Shown: one piece after another, positions 34,458 through 42,284 of the stretch
Numbering within the stretch: the stretch's first letter is position 1
Layout: every line of letters starts with the position of its first letter
Assembly: GCA_030145015.1 (NCBI GenBank)
Contig: JAQYWI010000017.1
Location: 1-47,243 of the forward strand
Reading direction: 5' to 3'
Origin: Desulfobacterales bacterium
GTDB taxonomy: Bacteria > Desulfobacterota > Desulfobacteria > Desulfobacterales > JAHEIW01
Length of the DNA stretch: 47,243 nucleotides
The notes under the pieces: generated by a model
Databases searched by the model: none
Seen by the model: only the letters and a program-made list of their open reading frames with translations
Told to the model about the DNA's origin: nothing
Position numbers and translations under genes: made by a program

Positions 34458-34505
34458 TTTTTGTCAATAAAATATTATCTATCACTGAAGCTATATTGAC
34501 AAAAA
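34458..34505. promoter_or_regulatory. 12-bp perfect inverted repeat in the divergent promoter region (operator candidate)
   Basis: TTTTTGTCAATA at 34458-34469 is the exact complement of TATTGACAAAAA at 34494-34505, with 24 bases between. The right arm covers the -35 box of the AOR promoter. It lies between the divergent FAD oxidase and AOR genes, so a shared regulator could bind. The binding itself is inferred. Confidence 0.55.
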
Positions 34506-34523
34506 AAAGTTTAAATGTATAAA
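34496..34523 (+). promoter_or_regulatory. sigma70-type promoter for the AOR operon
   Basis: TTGACA (34496-34501), a 16-base spacer, and TATAAA (34518-34523). The leader to the start at 34572 is about 40 bases. It shows that the upstream in-frame start at 34515 is not used. Confidence 0.75.
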
Positions 34524-34571
34524 TTAATTTTTTATGTGGTTTTAAATTTACAGGATATGGAGGGCTGTAAG

Positions 34572-36389
34572 ATGGCAGGATATGCCGGCAAGATGTTGAG
34601 AGTCAATCTATCCCATGGGAAAATTAACAAAGAGGATATCTCAGACCAGATGAAAAACAAGTTTTTGGGAGGCAGAGGCTTTGCCGTCAAGATTCTCTGG
34701 GACGAGGTCAAAGGTGTCGATCCCTTAGCCGAAGGCAATAAAATCGTCTTTGCAACAGGTCCGCTCACCGGCCTGCCGGTGCCCAGTTCCGGGAAAATGG
34801 TAATCGCTACCAAGAGTCCTCTCACGGGTGGATACGGCGATAGTAATATTGGCAGTCGGGCATCAGTCCATTTAAAGAAGGCCGGATATGACATTTTAGT
34901 TGTTGAAGGATGTTCGGCGCATCCCTGCTATCTTTTTATCGAAGATGATAAGGTTCAAATCCTGGACGCTGGAGATCTTTGGGGTAAAGATACGTTTAAT
35001 ACCCAAGACATCTTGGAGGAAAGGCATGGCAAAAACACAGGGATATTAATCATAGGGCCCGGCGGAGAAAATGGCGTGCGGTATGCTAATGTGATGTCTC
35101 AAAAAGGACGCGCTGCCGGAAGAGTGGGAATTGGGGCGGTAATGGGCTCCAAAAGCCTCAAGGCTATAGTGCTGAAAGGAAGCAATGAAATTCCGATTTT
35201 TGATGAGAAAAAATTAAGGGCTTTGGGAAAAGACGCCTGGGCTGACATCAAAACCAAGGAAAACTACGATATTTGGACCCGACAAGGGACCATGATGATG
35301 ATCGAGTGGGCCGATTCCATCAGCGCCATGCCGACCTATAATTTTCGGGAGGGGACTTTCAAGTTTGCAAAACAAATAGATGGTCACACGGCAGAGAAAA
35401 TCAAGGTCGGACGGCAAGGCTGTCCGCATTGCAACGCCCGGTGCGGTATTGTGGTCAGGGACGCGGAAGGCGGGAATGCTGAATTAGACTATGAAAACGT
35501 AACGATGCTGGGATCCAATATCGGAATTACTGATCTTGGTGAAGCCGCGGCCTTGAATCGATTGGCGGATGAATACGGTTTAGACACCATATCACTGGGC
35601 AGCAATCTGGCCTTTTTGATGGAAGCCTCTGAAAAAGGCCTTATAGATGAAAAACTCGAATGGGGCGATTTTGATGGCTGCAAAAGAATTATCGCAGACA
35701 TTGTGAACAATAGAGGACTTGGGGAAATTGTCTACGCGGGAGTCAAAAAGGCCTCCGATCGTTTGGGATCCAATTCGAAGGATTGGGCCATGCAGGTCAA
35801 AGGAATGGAGATTTCAGCCTATACATGCCAGGCTTTGCCGGCAATGGCACTGGCTTACGGCACATCGCCCATCGGCGCCCATCACAAAGATGCCTTCCTG
35901 CCTGCCTGGGAAATTGGAAATAGATCATCTAATTATAAAGAGAAGGTCCGCAAAGTGATTGAACTTCAGCGTTACCGTGGAGGCTGGTTCGAGGCCTTAA
36001 CGGTTTGTCGCCTGCTTTGGGTAGAGCTCGGCTTCGGGCTCGATTGGTATCCGAAATTCCTGAAAGCTGCCAGCGGATTGGACTTCTCACCGGAGAACAT
36101 TGACGAGCTAGGCGACAGGTTTTATGCCTTGATGCGAGCGTATTGGGTTCGGGAAAAAGACGACTGGACAAGAGAAATGGATATACCTCCTGCAAGGTGG
36201 TTTATAGAACCTTTCAGCCAAGGGGAACTCAAAGGCGCCGTACTCGACAAACCCCAGTACGAGCAGATGCTATCCTGGTATTATGGACTAAGAGGATGGG
36301 ATGAAAACGGCATCCCTAAAATGGAAACATTAGAAAAACTGGGATTGGAAGACGTCGCTGAGGAATTAAAGCAAAATGGTAGAAGTTAA
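34572..36389 (+). CDS. aldehyde:ferredoxin oxidoreductase (tungsten pterin enzyme)
   Basis: A 605-residue AOR-family protein. It oxidises aldehydes to acids while reducing ferredoxin, using a tungsten bis-pterin cofactor and a [4Fe-4S] cluster. The N-terminal domain begins YAGKMLRVNLSHGKI and has GGRGFAVKILWDEV and GPLTGLPVPSSGKM. The cluster ligands are CPHCNARC (C-x2-C-x3-C), with a likely fourth Cys in ALTVCRLLW. The pterin-binding stretch EYGLDTISLGSN is present. The start was placed at 34572, after GGAGGG, downstream of the promoter. The gene overlaps the MoaD-like gene by 14 bases. Its setting in the hydroxyproline island suggests alpha-ketoglutarate semialdehyde as substrate, but this is inferred. 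General aldehyde detoxification is the alternative. Confidence 0.93.
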   Translation: MAGYAGKMLRVNLSHGKINKEDISDQMKNKFLGGRGFAVKILWDEVKGVDPLAEGNKIVFATGPLTGLPVPSSGKMVIATKSPLTGGYGDSNIGSRASVHLKKAGYDILVVEGCSAHPCYLFIEDDKVQILDAGDLWGKDTFNTQDILEERHGKNTGILIIGPGGENGVRYANVMSQKGRAAGRVGIGAVMGSKSLKAIVLKGSNEIPIFDEKKLRALGKDAWADIKTKENYDIWTRQGTMMMIEWADSISAMPTYNFREGTFKFAKQIDGHTAEKIKVGRQGCPHCNARCGIVVRDAEGGNAELDYENVTMLGSNIGITDLGEAAALNRLADEYGLDTISLGSNLAFLMEASEKGLIDEKLEWGDFDGCKRIIADIVNNRGLGEIVYAGVKKASDRLGSNSKDWAMQVKGMEISAYTCQALPAMALAYGTSPIGAHHKDAFLPAWEIGNRSSNYKEKVRKVIELQRYRGGWFEALTVCRLLWVELGFGLDWYPKFLKAASGLDFSPENIDELGDRFYALMRAYWVREKDDWTREMDIPPARWFIEPFSQGELKGAVLDKPQYEQMLSWYYGLRGWDENGIPKMETLEKLGLEDVAEELKQNGRS

Positions 36390-36594
36390 ATTCATCGGTT
36401 TTATAGCGGAAAAAATGGGTACCCAGGGAGTGAAGGTTTCTTTAAAGCAGCCGATGAAATTAAAAGATATGCTTGAGGTCGAATTATCCGAAGACCGCTG
36501 CATTGTGCTCATTAACCATAAGCGCGGCACTTTAGATAGCCTCATAAAAAACGGCGACAAGGTGATGATCATGCCCGTTGTTTCAGGCGGATGA
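36376..36594 (+). CDS. MoaD/ThiS-family sulfur carrier
   Basis: A 72-residue ubiquitin-like sulfur carrier ending in the Gly-Gly tail (VVSGG) needed for thiocarboxylation. The N-terminal strand is VEVKFIGFIAEKMG. MoaD-type proteins donate sulfur for the pterin dithiolene. The gene overlaps the end of the AOR gene by 14 bases, which fits supply of cofactor for that enzyme. AOR-linked MoaD genes are common in anaerobes. The short length is normal. Confidence 0.88.
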   Translation: MVEVKFIGFIAEKMGTQGVKVSLKQPMKLKDMLEVELSEDRCIVLINHKRGTLDSLIKNGDKVMIMPVVSGG

Positions 36595-36658
36595 TTTCAG
36601 CTTGCATGGGATTAAGAAGGCTGCTGGCTTATGGCTTCTTATCACCATCTCTATTTTG

Positions 36659-36737
36659 AACATCGAATATCGAACAAGGAATTTCGAATGATGAAGTTTT
36701 TTATCCTTCGATTTTCAACATTCTAGATTCGATATTC
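36659..36737. repeat. inverted repeat, word ATCGAATATCGAA
   Basis: The arm at 36659-36693 (AACATCGAATATCGAAC...) and the arm at 36703-36737 (...TAGATTCGATATTC) pair imperfectly. It is followed by a pyrimidine-rich CTTCTGACCTCTG word repeat up to 36800. It lies between the MoaD-like gene and the convergent livF gene. Confidence 0.7.
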
Positions 36738-36801
36738 TGCGGTTCTCTGTTTTCTGACCTCTGCCTTCTGTGTTTTATCTTCTGACTTCTGTCCCTCTAT
36801 C

Positions 36802-37500
36802 CTACAGCGCACAGTACTTCTCATATACTTCCTGCGAGAGGTCATCGATGGCGCTTTGGTAACGAATACTGCCCTGATAAACAATGCAGGCGCGGTCACA
36901 GATCGATCTGGCAAAATTCAGATTCTGTTCCGCCATCAAAACAGAAATTCCTTCAGATTTTATTTTCCGAATGGTTTGCGCCAGTTGCTTTACGATAACA
37001 GGTGCCAAACCCTCCGATGGTTCGTCCAGGATTATCAGCTCAGGATTGCCCATCAGCGTCCGCGCAATGCTCAGCATTTGCTGCTCGCCACCGCTGAGCG
37101 TGCCGCCCGTGTGGTAACGTCTTTCTGCTAAATTTGGAAAGAGTTGAAATAAGCGTTCAGGTGTCCACGGTTTGAATCCCTTGCGCGACGGCTGTCGCCC
37201 GACTTCCAGGTTTTCAATGACGGTAAGTCGCTTAAAGATCCGGCGGTCCTGGGGGACATACCCCAAGCCGAGGGCGCAGATTTTAAATGCTGCCAAACTT
37301 TGGATGGCCTGATCTTTGAAATAAATCGCACCTCTTCTTAAGGCAACGATTCCCATAATACTTTTGAAGGTTGTCGTCTTGCCGGCCCCATTACGCCCGA
37401 GTAAAGCAACGACTTCTCCACTTTTGACTGCCAGTGTCAAATCAAACAATATTTGGGCTCTACCGTAAAACGTGTTGATGGACTCAACTCGAAGCATCAT
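36802..37500 (-). CDS. livF: LivF-type ABC transporter ATPase (system 2)
   Basis: A 232-residue ATPase: Walker A GRNGAGKTTTFK, signature TLSGGEQQMLSIA, Walker B LIILDEPSEGLAP, with VLMAEQNLNFA at the usual H-loop position. The start was taken at 37500 (double ATG), 8 bases after the livG stop. The track-long frame from 37551 would overlap livG. It is the last gene of the second transporter set. Confidence 0.93.
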   Translation of the reverse strand: MMLRVESINTFYGRAQILFDLTLAVKSGEVVALLGRNGAGKTTTFKSIMGIVALRRGAIYFKDQAIQSLAAFKICALGLGYVPQDRRIFKRLTVIENLEVGRQPSRKGFKPWTPERLFQLFPNLAERRYHTGGTLSGGEQQMLSIARTLMGNPELIILDEPSEGLAPVIVKQLAQTIRKIKSEGISVLMAEQNLNFARSICDRACIVYQGSIRYQSAIDDLSQEVYEKYCAL

Positions 37501-37507
37501 GTTCCGA

Positions 37508-38257
37508 TTATGTGATTTCAGTCCCGAGATAAATTTCTTTGACCTTAGCATTTTCTTGAACCTCTGCCGGGGTGCCCTCAGCCATCAATTCTCCGCGACT
37601 GAGGACAATGATACGGTCGGCGTGATTGAACACCACATCCATGTCATGCTCGGTAAACAAGACCCCTATGTTCCGGGTCCGGACAATATTGCGCGTCAGT
37701 TCCATCAGCGTCTTTCTCTGGGCCGGCCCCATGCCGGCAGTCGGTTCGTCCATGAGCAGCAGCCTGGGTTTATTGGCCAGGGCGACGGCCAGCTCCACGC
37801 GCTTTAGATCGCCATACGCCAGGACGCCGCAGGTGCGACCGGCCTGATCCTCGATACCGACCCGCTTGAGCAAGTCCAAGGATTCATCTACATAGAGCTG
37901 ACTTACCTTTCTTAAAAGAGAATTGGTCCGCCTGTGATAGGACAGCCGGGCCATTTGAACATTTTCCAATACGGTCATGGATGCAAAAGTTGATGTAATC
38001 TGAAAGGTGCGACCCACCCCTAACTTCCAGACATCCCTGGGTTTGCTGCCGTTGATCTCTTTACCCATGATGATGATGCGACCGTGATCGGGGCGCAATT
38101 GCCCATTAATCAAGTTAAAGCAGGTCGACTTCCCGGCGCCGTTGGGCCCGATCATGGCCAGCAACTGCCCCTTTTCCAGTTCAAAACTCACATCCTTCAC
38201 AGCTTCAAGGCCGCCAAAGGACTTATATAGGTTTTTAACCGCTAATATCGACGCCAT
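37508..38257 (-). CDS. livG: LivG-type ABC transporter ATPase (system 2)
   Basis: A 249-residue ATPase with Walker A GPNGAGKSTCFN, a LivG-type variant signature LAYGDLKRVELA (for LSGGQ), Walker B LLLMDEPTAGMGP and switch His in LFTEHDMDVV. The variant signature occurs in many LivG proteins. It sits 71 bases downstream of the fused permease gene and 7 bases before livF. Confidence 0.93.
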   Translation of the reverse strand: MASILAVKNLYKSFGGLEAVKDVSFELEKGQLLAMIGPNGAGKSTCFNLINGQLRPDHGRIIIMGKEINGSKPRDVWKLGVGRTFQITSTFASMTVLENVQMARLSYHRRTNSLLRKVSQLYVDESLDLLKRVGIEDQAGRTCGVLAYGDLKRVELAVALANKPRLLLMDEPTAGMGPAQRKTLMELTRNIVRTRNIGVLFTEHDMDVVFNHADRIIVLSRGELMAEGTPAEVQENAKVKEIYLGTEIT

Positions 38258-38328
38258 AATTTTCTCTGTATTTAATCTCTGTGTTCTCTGTGGTAAATTA
38301 AAAAATCCTATCTGCCGGGGTGATCCGG

Positions 38329-40170
38329 TTAATCTTCAAAATATCTCCCCCATCGATTATAGATTGAGCCGGCAATTCCCCGGGGGAAGGCCACCACCAG
38401 CAGGATAAAAATGCCGCCTAAAATCAGCTGCCAAAAATCAATCCGAGCAACTTTGTCATGCAGCCAGGTAAATGCCGCTGCTCCGGCGATCGGTCCAAAT
38501 AGGCGCTCAACACCTCCGAGCAGAACCATAAACAGAAAATCGAAAGACCGCGGGATGGCCATCTCATCCGGGAAAACACTGCCTTTTGAAAAAACATAGA
38601 TTCCGCCGGCAAGCCCGGCAAACATACCGGCCAGTGCAAAAGCAAACCATTGATGCCGATGCAAATCGATCCCGATAGAATCCACGCGCAGCGCCGAATC
38701 CCGGCAGGCGCGCATCGTATAGCCAAACGGCGTAAATATAAAATAGCGCAGCATCTGTATACCACCGATACACAGAACCATGGTCAGATAATAAAACACA
38801 ATTTTTCCGCCGGCCCAGTCTGAGGGCCAAATACTTAAAATGCCGTCATCGCCACCGGTAAACGCCCCCCATTGGAATACGATCGACCAGCAGATCTGCG
38901 CAAAGGCCAGCGTCAGCATCGCCATATAAACACCGGACAGCCGCACGCAAAACCATCCAATGATCAGTGCGAGCAACCCCACCAAAACCGGTGCTAAAAA
39001 AATGGCCAACTCCATCGGGGTGTGCATATAGCTTACCATCAATGCCGCCGCGTAAGCGCCACCTCCGAAAAATGCGGCATGCCCGAAGGACACCATGCCG
39101 CCCGGGCCCATCATAAAATACAGGCTCATACTGGCCAAAGCAAACAACGCTATTTCCGTCATTAAAACCAGACTAAAGGAGCCGACAAATACCGGCAGCA
39201 CGAACACTAAGACGAGCAGGGCCAGACCCAGCAGTCTTATTTTCTTTGATGCCGGCTTTAGGGCGGACTCTGCAACCAGCGCTGAACCGTGCTCTTGAAG
39301 CTCGGCTTGGCCCAATATCCCGCGAGGCCGAATGATCAGCACCGCTGCCATTACCAGAAACATCAAAACCAGAGTGCTTTGCGGGAAAACCAGGACGCCA
39401 AATGCGCTGAGTTCGCCGATAATAACCGCCGCCAGGTAGGCTCCGAGGATACTACCCATTCCGCCGACCACGACCACGACAAAAGCGGCCGCAATAATAT
39501 TAAAATCCATCAGGAGATTGGCGCCGCCTTTGGGAAGCTGAATGGCACCTCCCAGACCGGCGAGAAAGGACCCCAGAAAGAAAATACTGGTAAATAACCA
39601 GGCCTGATTCACACCCAGGGCATCCGACATTTCTCGATCTTCGGTGGCGGCACGTACTAAAATTCCCCAGCGGGTGCGGTTCAGCAACAGCCACAACCCA
39701 ATCAGAATCATTGCTGCCAGAACAATCAGTGCAACATCATACTGGGGCAGCAGGGTCCCCATGATATCAATGCTGCGGTCCAGTCCAGGTGCTTGTGGGC
39801 CGAGTATATCTTCAGCTCCGAACAGCCACCTGGACAGATCCTGGATCATTAAAACGATGCCGAAGGTTGCAAACAGGATAAATAGCTCTGGGGCATGATA
39901 TAATCGCCTAAGCAGCAATATTTCAATAATAAGCCCGAGCAGCCCCACAACCAAAGCTGCCAGCAGGATACTGGCCCAGAAGGGAAAAACACCATTCGGC
40001 AGGTAGCGAATCAGATAGTAGGCAACATACGCACCGACCATATAAAAGGAGCCATGGGCTAAATTAACAATGCGCGAAACACCAAATATCAGAGATAAGC
40101 CGCAGGCCACCAGAAATAAGGCGGATGCATCCGACAGTCCGGTGAGAAACTGTACAATATAAAAACCCAA
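38329..40170 (-). CDS. fused LivH-LivM permease (system 2)
   Basis: A 613-residue inner-membrane protein in which a LivH half (about residues 1-290, starting LSDASALFLVACGLSLIFGVSRIVNLAHGSFY, with WGILVRAATEDREMSDALG as coupling loop) is joined to a LivM half (about 305-605, MMGPGGMVSFGHAAFFGGGAY, then PFGYTMRACRDSALRVDSIG). Each half normally is a separate gene, as in system 1 of this window. The single chain would give a pseudo-dimeric channel served by the livG and livF products downstream. The frame runs without interruption, so it is a true fusion and not an assembly break. Confidence 0.93.
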   Translation of the reverse strand: MGFYIVQFLTGLSDASALFLVACGLSLIFGVSRIVNLAHGSFYMVGAYVAYYLIRYLPNGVFPFWASILLAALVVGLLGLIIEILLLRRLYHAPELFILFATFGIVLMIQDLSRWLFGAEDILGPQAPGLDRSIDIMGTLLPQYDVALIVLAAMILIGLWLLLNRTRWGILVRAATEDREMSDALGVNQAWLFTSIFFLGSFLAGLGGAIQLPKGGANLLMDFNIIAAAFVVVVVGGMGSILGAYLAAVIIGELSAFGVLVFPQSTLVLMFLVMAAVLIIRPRGILGQAELQEHGSALVAESALKPASKKIRLLGLALLVLVFVLPVFVGSFSLVLMTEIALFALASMSLYFMMGPGGMVSFGHAAFFGGGAYAAALMVSYMHTPMELAIFLAPVLVGLLALIIGWFCVRLSGVYMAMLTLAFAQICWSIVFQWGAFTGGDDGILSIWPSDWAGGKIVFYYLTMVLCIGGIQMLRYFIFTPFGYTMRACRDSALRVDSIGIDLHRHQWFAFALAGMFAGLAGGIYVFSKGSVFPDEMAIPRSFDFLFMVLLGGVERLFGPIAGAAAFTWLHDKVARIDFWQLILGGIFILLVVAFPRGIAGSIYNRWGRYFED

Positions 40171-40250
40171 TTTTTCTGTCCTCAGATGTATTGCCGAATG
40201 TTTGGGGGATGAGTTTTCTAAGCGCTAAGCTGGTAATAGAGCTGTAAATC

Positions 40251-40329
40251 CGTTGTGTGTGGTTAGTTGTCCGTTGTAAAGGCCGAAGTTTCATTTGAAA
40301 CTCAACGGACGACAGACAACAAACAACTG
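40251..40329. repeat. inverted repeat, word ACAACAAACAACTGACA
   Basis: The arm at 40251-40276 (...GGTTAGTTGTCCGTTG) pairs with the arm at 40302-40329 (CAACGGACGACAGACAACAAACAA). The loop holds a small palindrome GTTTCATTTGAAAC. It lies between the binding-protein gene and the fused permease gene. Confidence 0.75.
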
Positions 40330-40409
40330 ACACCCCGGGCTTTGGTTATTTTTCAGTTTAAATTAATATCAAAATCATACTTCAGAAAGCTATCGCAACA
40401 GTACCTTAG

Positions 40410-41648
40410 TTATTGCGCTCGCATTTTCATCACTTCGGCGTCAGCGGGCAGATAGTCTTTTCCATCCGCGTATTTCCAGTTGACCATAATTCCCTGGCCG
40501 CCTTTGAGCGCAGTGTAGCCGACATAGGCACCCATGGTTGATTGGTGGTCAATTTTGCGAAAGGTAATCGGTCCGATAATCGAATTAAACTTCAACCCTT
40601 CCATGGCGGCGACCATCTTTTCCGTATCCGTTGTCCCGGCTTTTTTTAACAAATGGTAAACGGCATACATGACATTATAGCCGACGACCGAACCGTTGCG
40701 CGGATATGTATTAAATTTTTCCTGATACGCTTTAACAAATTTATGATGCTCCGGCGTATCAATGTCATACCAGGGATACCCGGTGACGAGCCAGCCTTCC
40801 GGTGCTTCGTCTTTTAAAGGGTCGATATACTCGGGTTCGCCGGTCAACAAACTGACCACCAGGAGGTCTTGAAAAAATCCTCTTAATTTGCCTTCACGAA
40901 CAAACTTGGCCAGATCACTGGCAAAGGTAACATTATAAATCGCCTCGGGTTTGGCATCGGCCAGCGCCTGGATTTCAGCGCCGGCGCTGATTTTAAACAA
41001 GGCCGGCCATTGCTCAGCCACAAATTCAACGTCAGGGCGCTTTGCTTTCAAGGCCTTTTTAAAAGATGCCACGGCATCTTTACCATAGGCATAATTTGGC
41101 GCAATGGTTGCCCAGCGTTTAGCAGGCTTTTTGGCAGCCTCTTCAGCCAGCATGGCTGCCTGCATATAGGTAGAGGGCCGCAGGCGGAAGGTATAGCGAT
41201 TGCCTTGTGCCCACACCAGCGCATCAGACAACGGTTCGGCAGCAATATAAAGCACCTTGTTGCGTTTGGCAAAATCGGTAACAGCCAGCCCCACATTGGA
41301 TAAATACGAGCCCATGAGCAAAACGACTTTATCTTTGCTGACCAACTCTTCAGCAATCTTTACGGCTTCCCCCGGTTTGCCCTGATCATCGCGGGAAATA
41401 ACTTCAATCTTACTGCCCATGACACCGCCGGCTTTGTTTATCTCTTCCAGGGCCAGCTGCCAACCATTGCGATACGGAAAGGTAAAGCTGGTTAATTGAC
41501 TGTAGGTTTGGATTTCACCGATTTTAATCGTGTTGTTTGGCGATTTTTCAAAAACAAATAAATATACCGCGGCCACTATTATGAAAAACAACACGACGGC
41601 GATCACAGAATAGAATAATTTCGAAGTCTTCAACTTCTTATCCTCCAT
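40410..41648 (-). CDS. amino-acid-binding protein with uncleaved N-terminal anchor (system 2)
   Basis: A 412-residue LivJ/K-type binding protein: IKIGEIQTYSQLTSFTFPYRNGW, DDQGKPGEAVKIAEELVSKD, GSYLSNVGLAVTDFAKR, the region WATIAPNYAYGKDAVASFKK. Residues 12-33 form a hydrophobic segment (YSVIAVVLFFIIVAAVYLFVF) preceded by a basic start and not followed by an AxA site or a lipobox Cys. I therefore read it as membrane-anchored on the outer face. It is the first gene of the second transporter set. A TGCCTAAAAT element starts within 5 bases of its ATG, and no strong ribosome site is visible. Confidence 0.88.
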   Translation of the reverse strand: MEDKKLKTSKLFYSVIAVVLFFIIVAAVYLFVFEKSPNNTIKIGEIQTYSQLTSFTFPYRNGWQLALEEINKAGGVMGSKIEVISRDDQGKPGEAVKIAEELVSKDKVVLLMGSYLSNVGLAVTDFAKRNKVLYIAAEPLSDALVWAQGNRYTFRLRPSTYMQAAMLAEEAAKKPAKRWATIAPNYAYGKDAVASFKKALKAKRPDVEFVAEQWPALFKISAGAEIQALADAKPEAIYNVTFASDLAKFVREGKLRGFFQDLLVVSLLTGEPEYIDPLKDEAPEGWLVTGYPWYDIDTPEHHKFVKAYQEKFNTYPRNGSVVGYNVMYAVYHLLKKAGTTDTEKMVAAMEGLKFNSIIGPITFRKIDHQSTMGAYVGYTALKGGQGIMVNWKYADGKDYLPADAEVMKMRAQ

Positions 41649-41652
41649 TCGT

Positions 41653-42090
41653 TTCTCAAAAATGCATTTAATACCCGACGGAACAGTTTTAAACCGATAA
41701 AAGTGCTTACAACAACAAATGAGCTAAAATTTAAAATGATCTAAAATGCCTAAAATTATGATCTCGCTCGCGCTCCGTCTTTTTTAAATGGTGCAAATCC
41801 TATTTTTGGTTATCGAGGACGAGTAGGATTTACGATTCCATATGCATCGTTCTCGTCGTCGTCCTCGTACTCGTTCTCGACACAAAATCGCGCAGCTTTT
41901 TCATTATCCTCTGTTAGATGATCGTTCGACCCAGTCGTTCGACCCGGAGGCTCTCGACGGGTAGAATTCCTCAACTTTAGGCATTTTAGATCATTTTAGG
42001 CATTTTAGGCAATTCTTACCTTAGAGCACCTTTAAAACTTGTTTGCTCTGTCTTCCAAGATGAACTCCCAATTTTGAGATCGGTTCTAAC
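41653..42090. repeat. TGCCTAAAAT palindromic element, copy 4, with a nested GACGAG palindrome
   Basis: Arms ATGAGCTAAAATTTAAAATGATC near 41718 and TTTAGGCATTTTAGATC near 41976 match copy 2, as do the outer parts (GTGCTTACAACAA near 41703; GTCTTCCAAGATGAACT at 42051). The centre holds about 160 extra bases with a second palindrome (CGAGGACGAGTAGG near 41813 and CGTCGTCCTCGTACTCGTTCTCG near 41857). The latter is related to the element at 22024-22096. The 636-base gap 41649-42284 has no gene. Confidence 0.85.
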
Positions 42091-42284
42091 AGCCCTATCT
42101 ATGCGATAGTGGTTTTTGGTCTGTCAAGAAAAATAAGGATGGAAGGGAAGATGTAAATGAATTATCTGCCGGTCTGATAAGATTTTCAGTTTTCCCCCAA
42201 CTAAAAATATCTTGCTGTTTTCGTAAGATATTTGTATGAATAGCGGATTCATATTCTGAAAATAGAAGGAGAATATCTGCTGTT

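Noticed and set aside
41653..42090. CRISPR array from repeated TAGGCATTTTAGG words
   Set aside because: Words are too short and unevenly spaced, they are arranged as inverted arms, and there are no spacers or cas genes.
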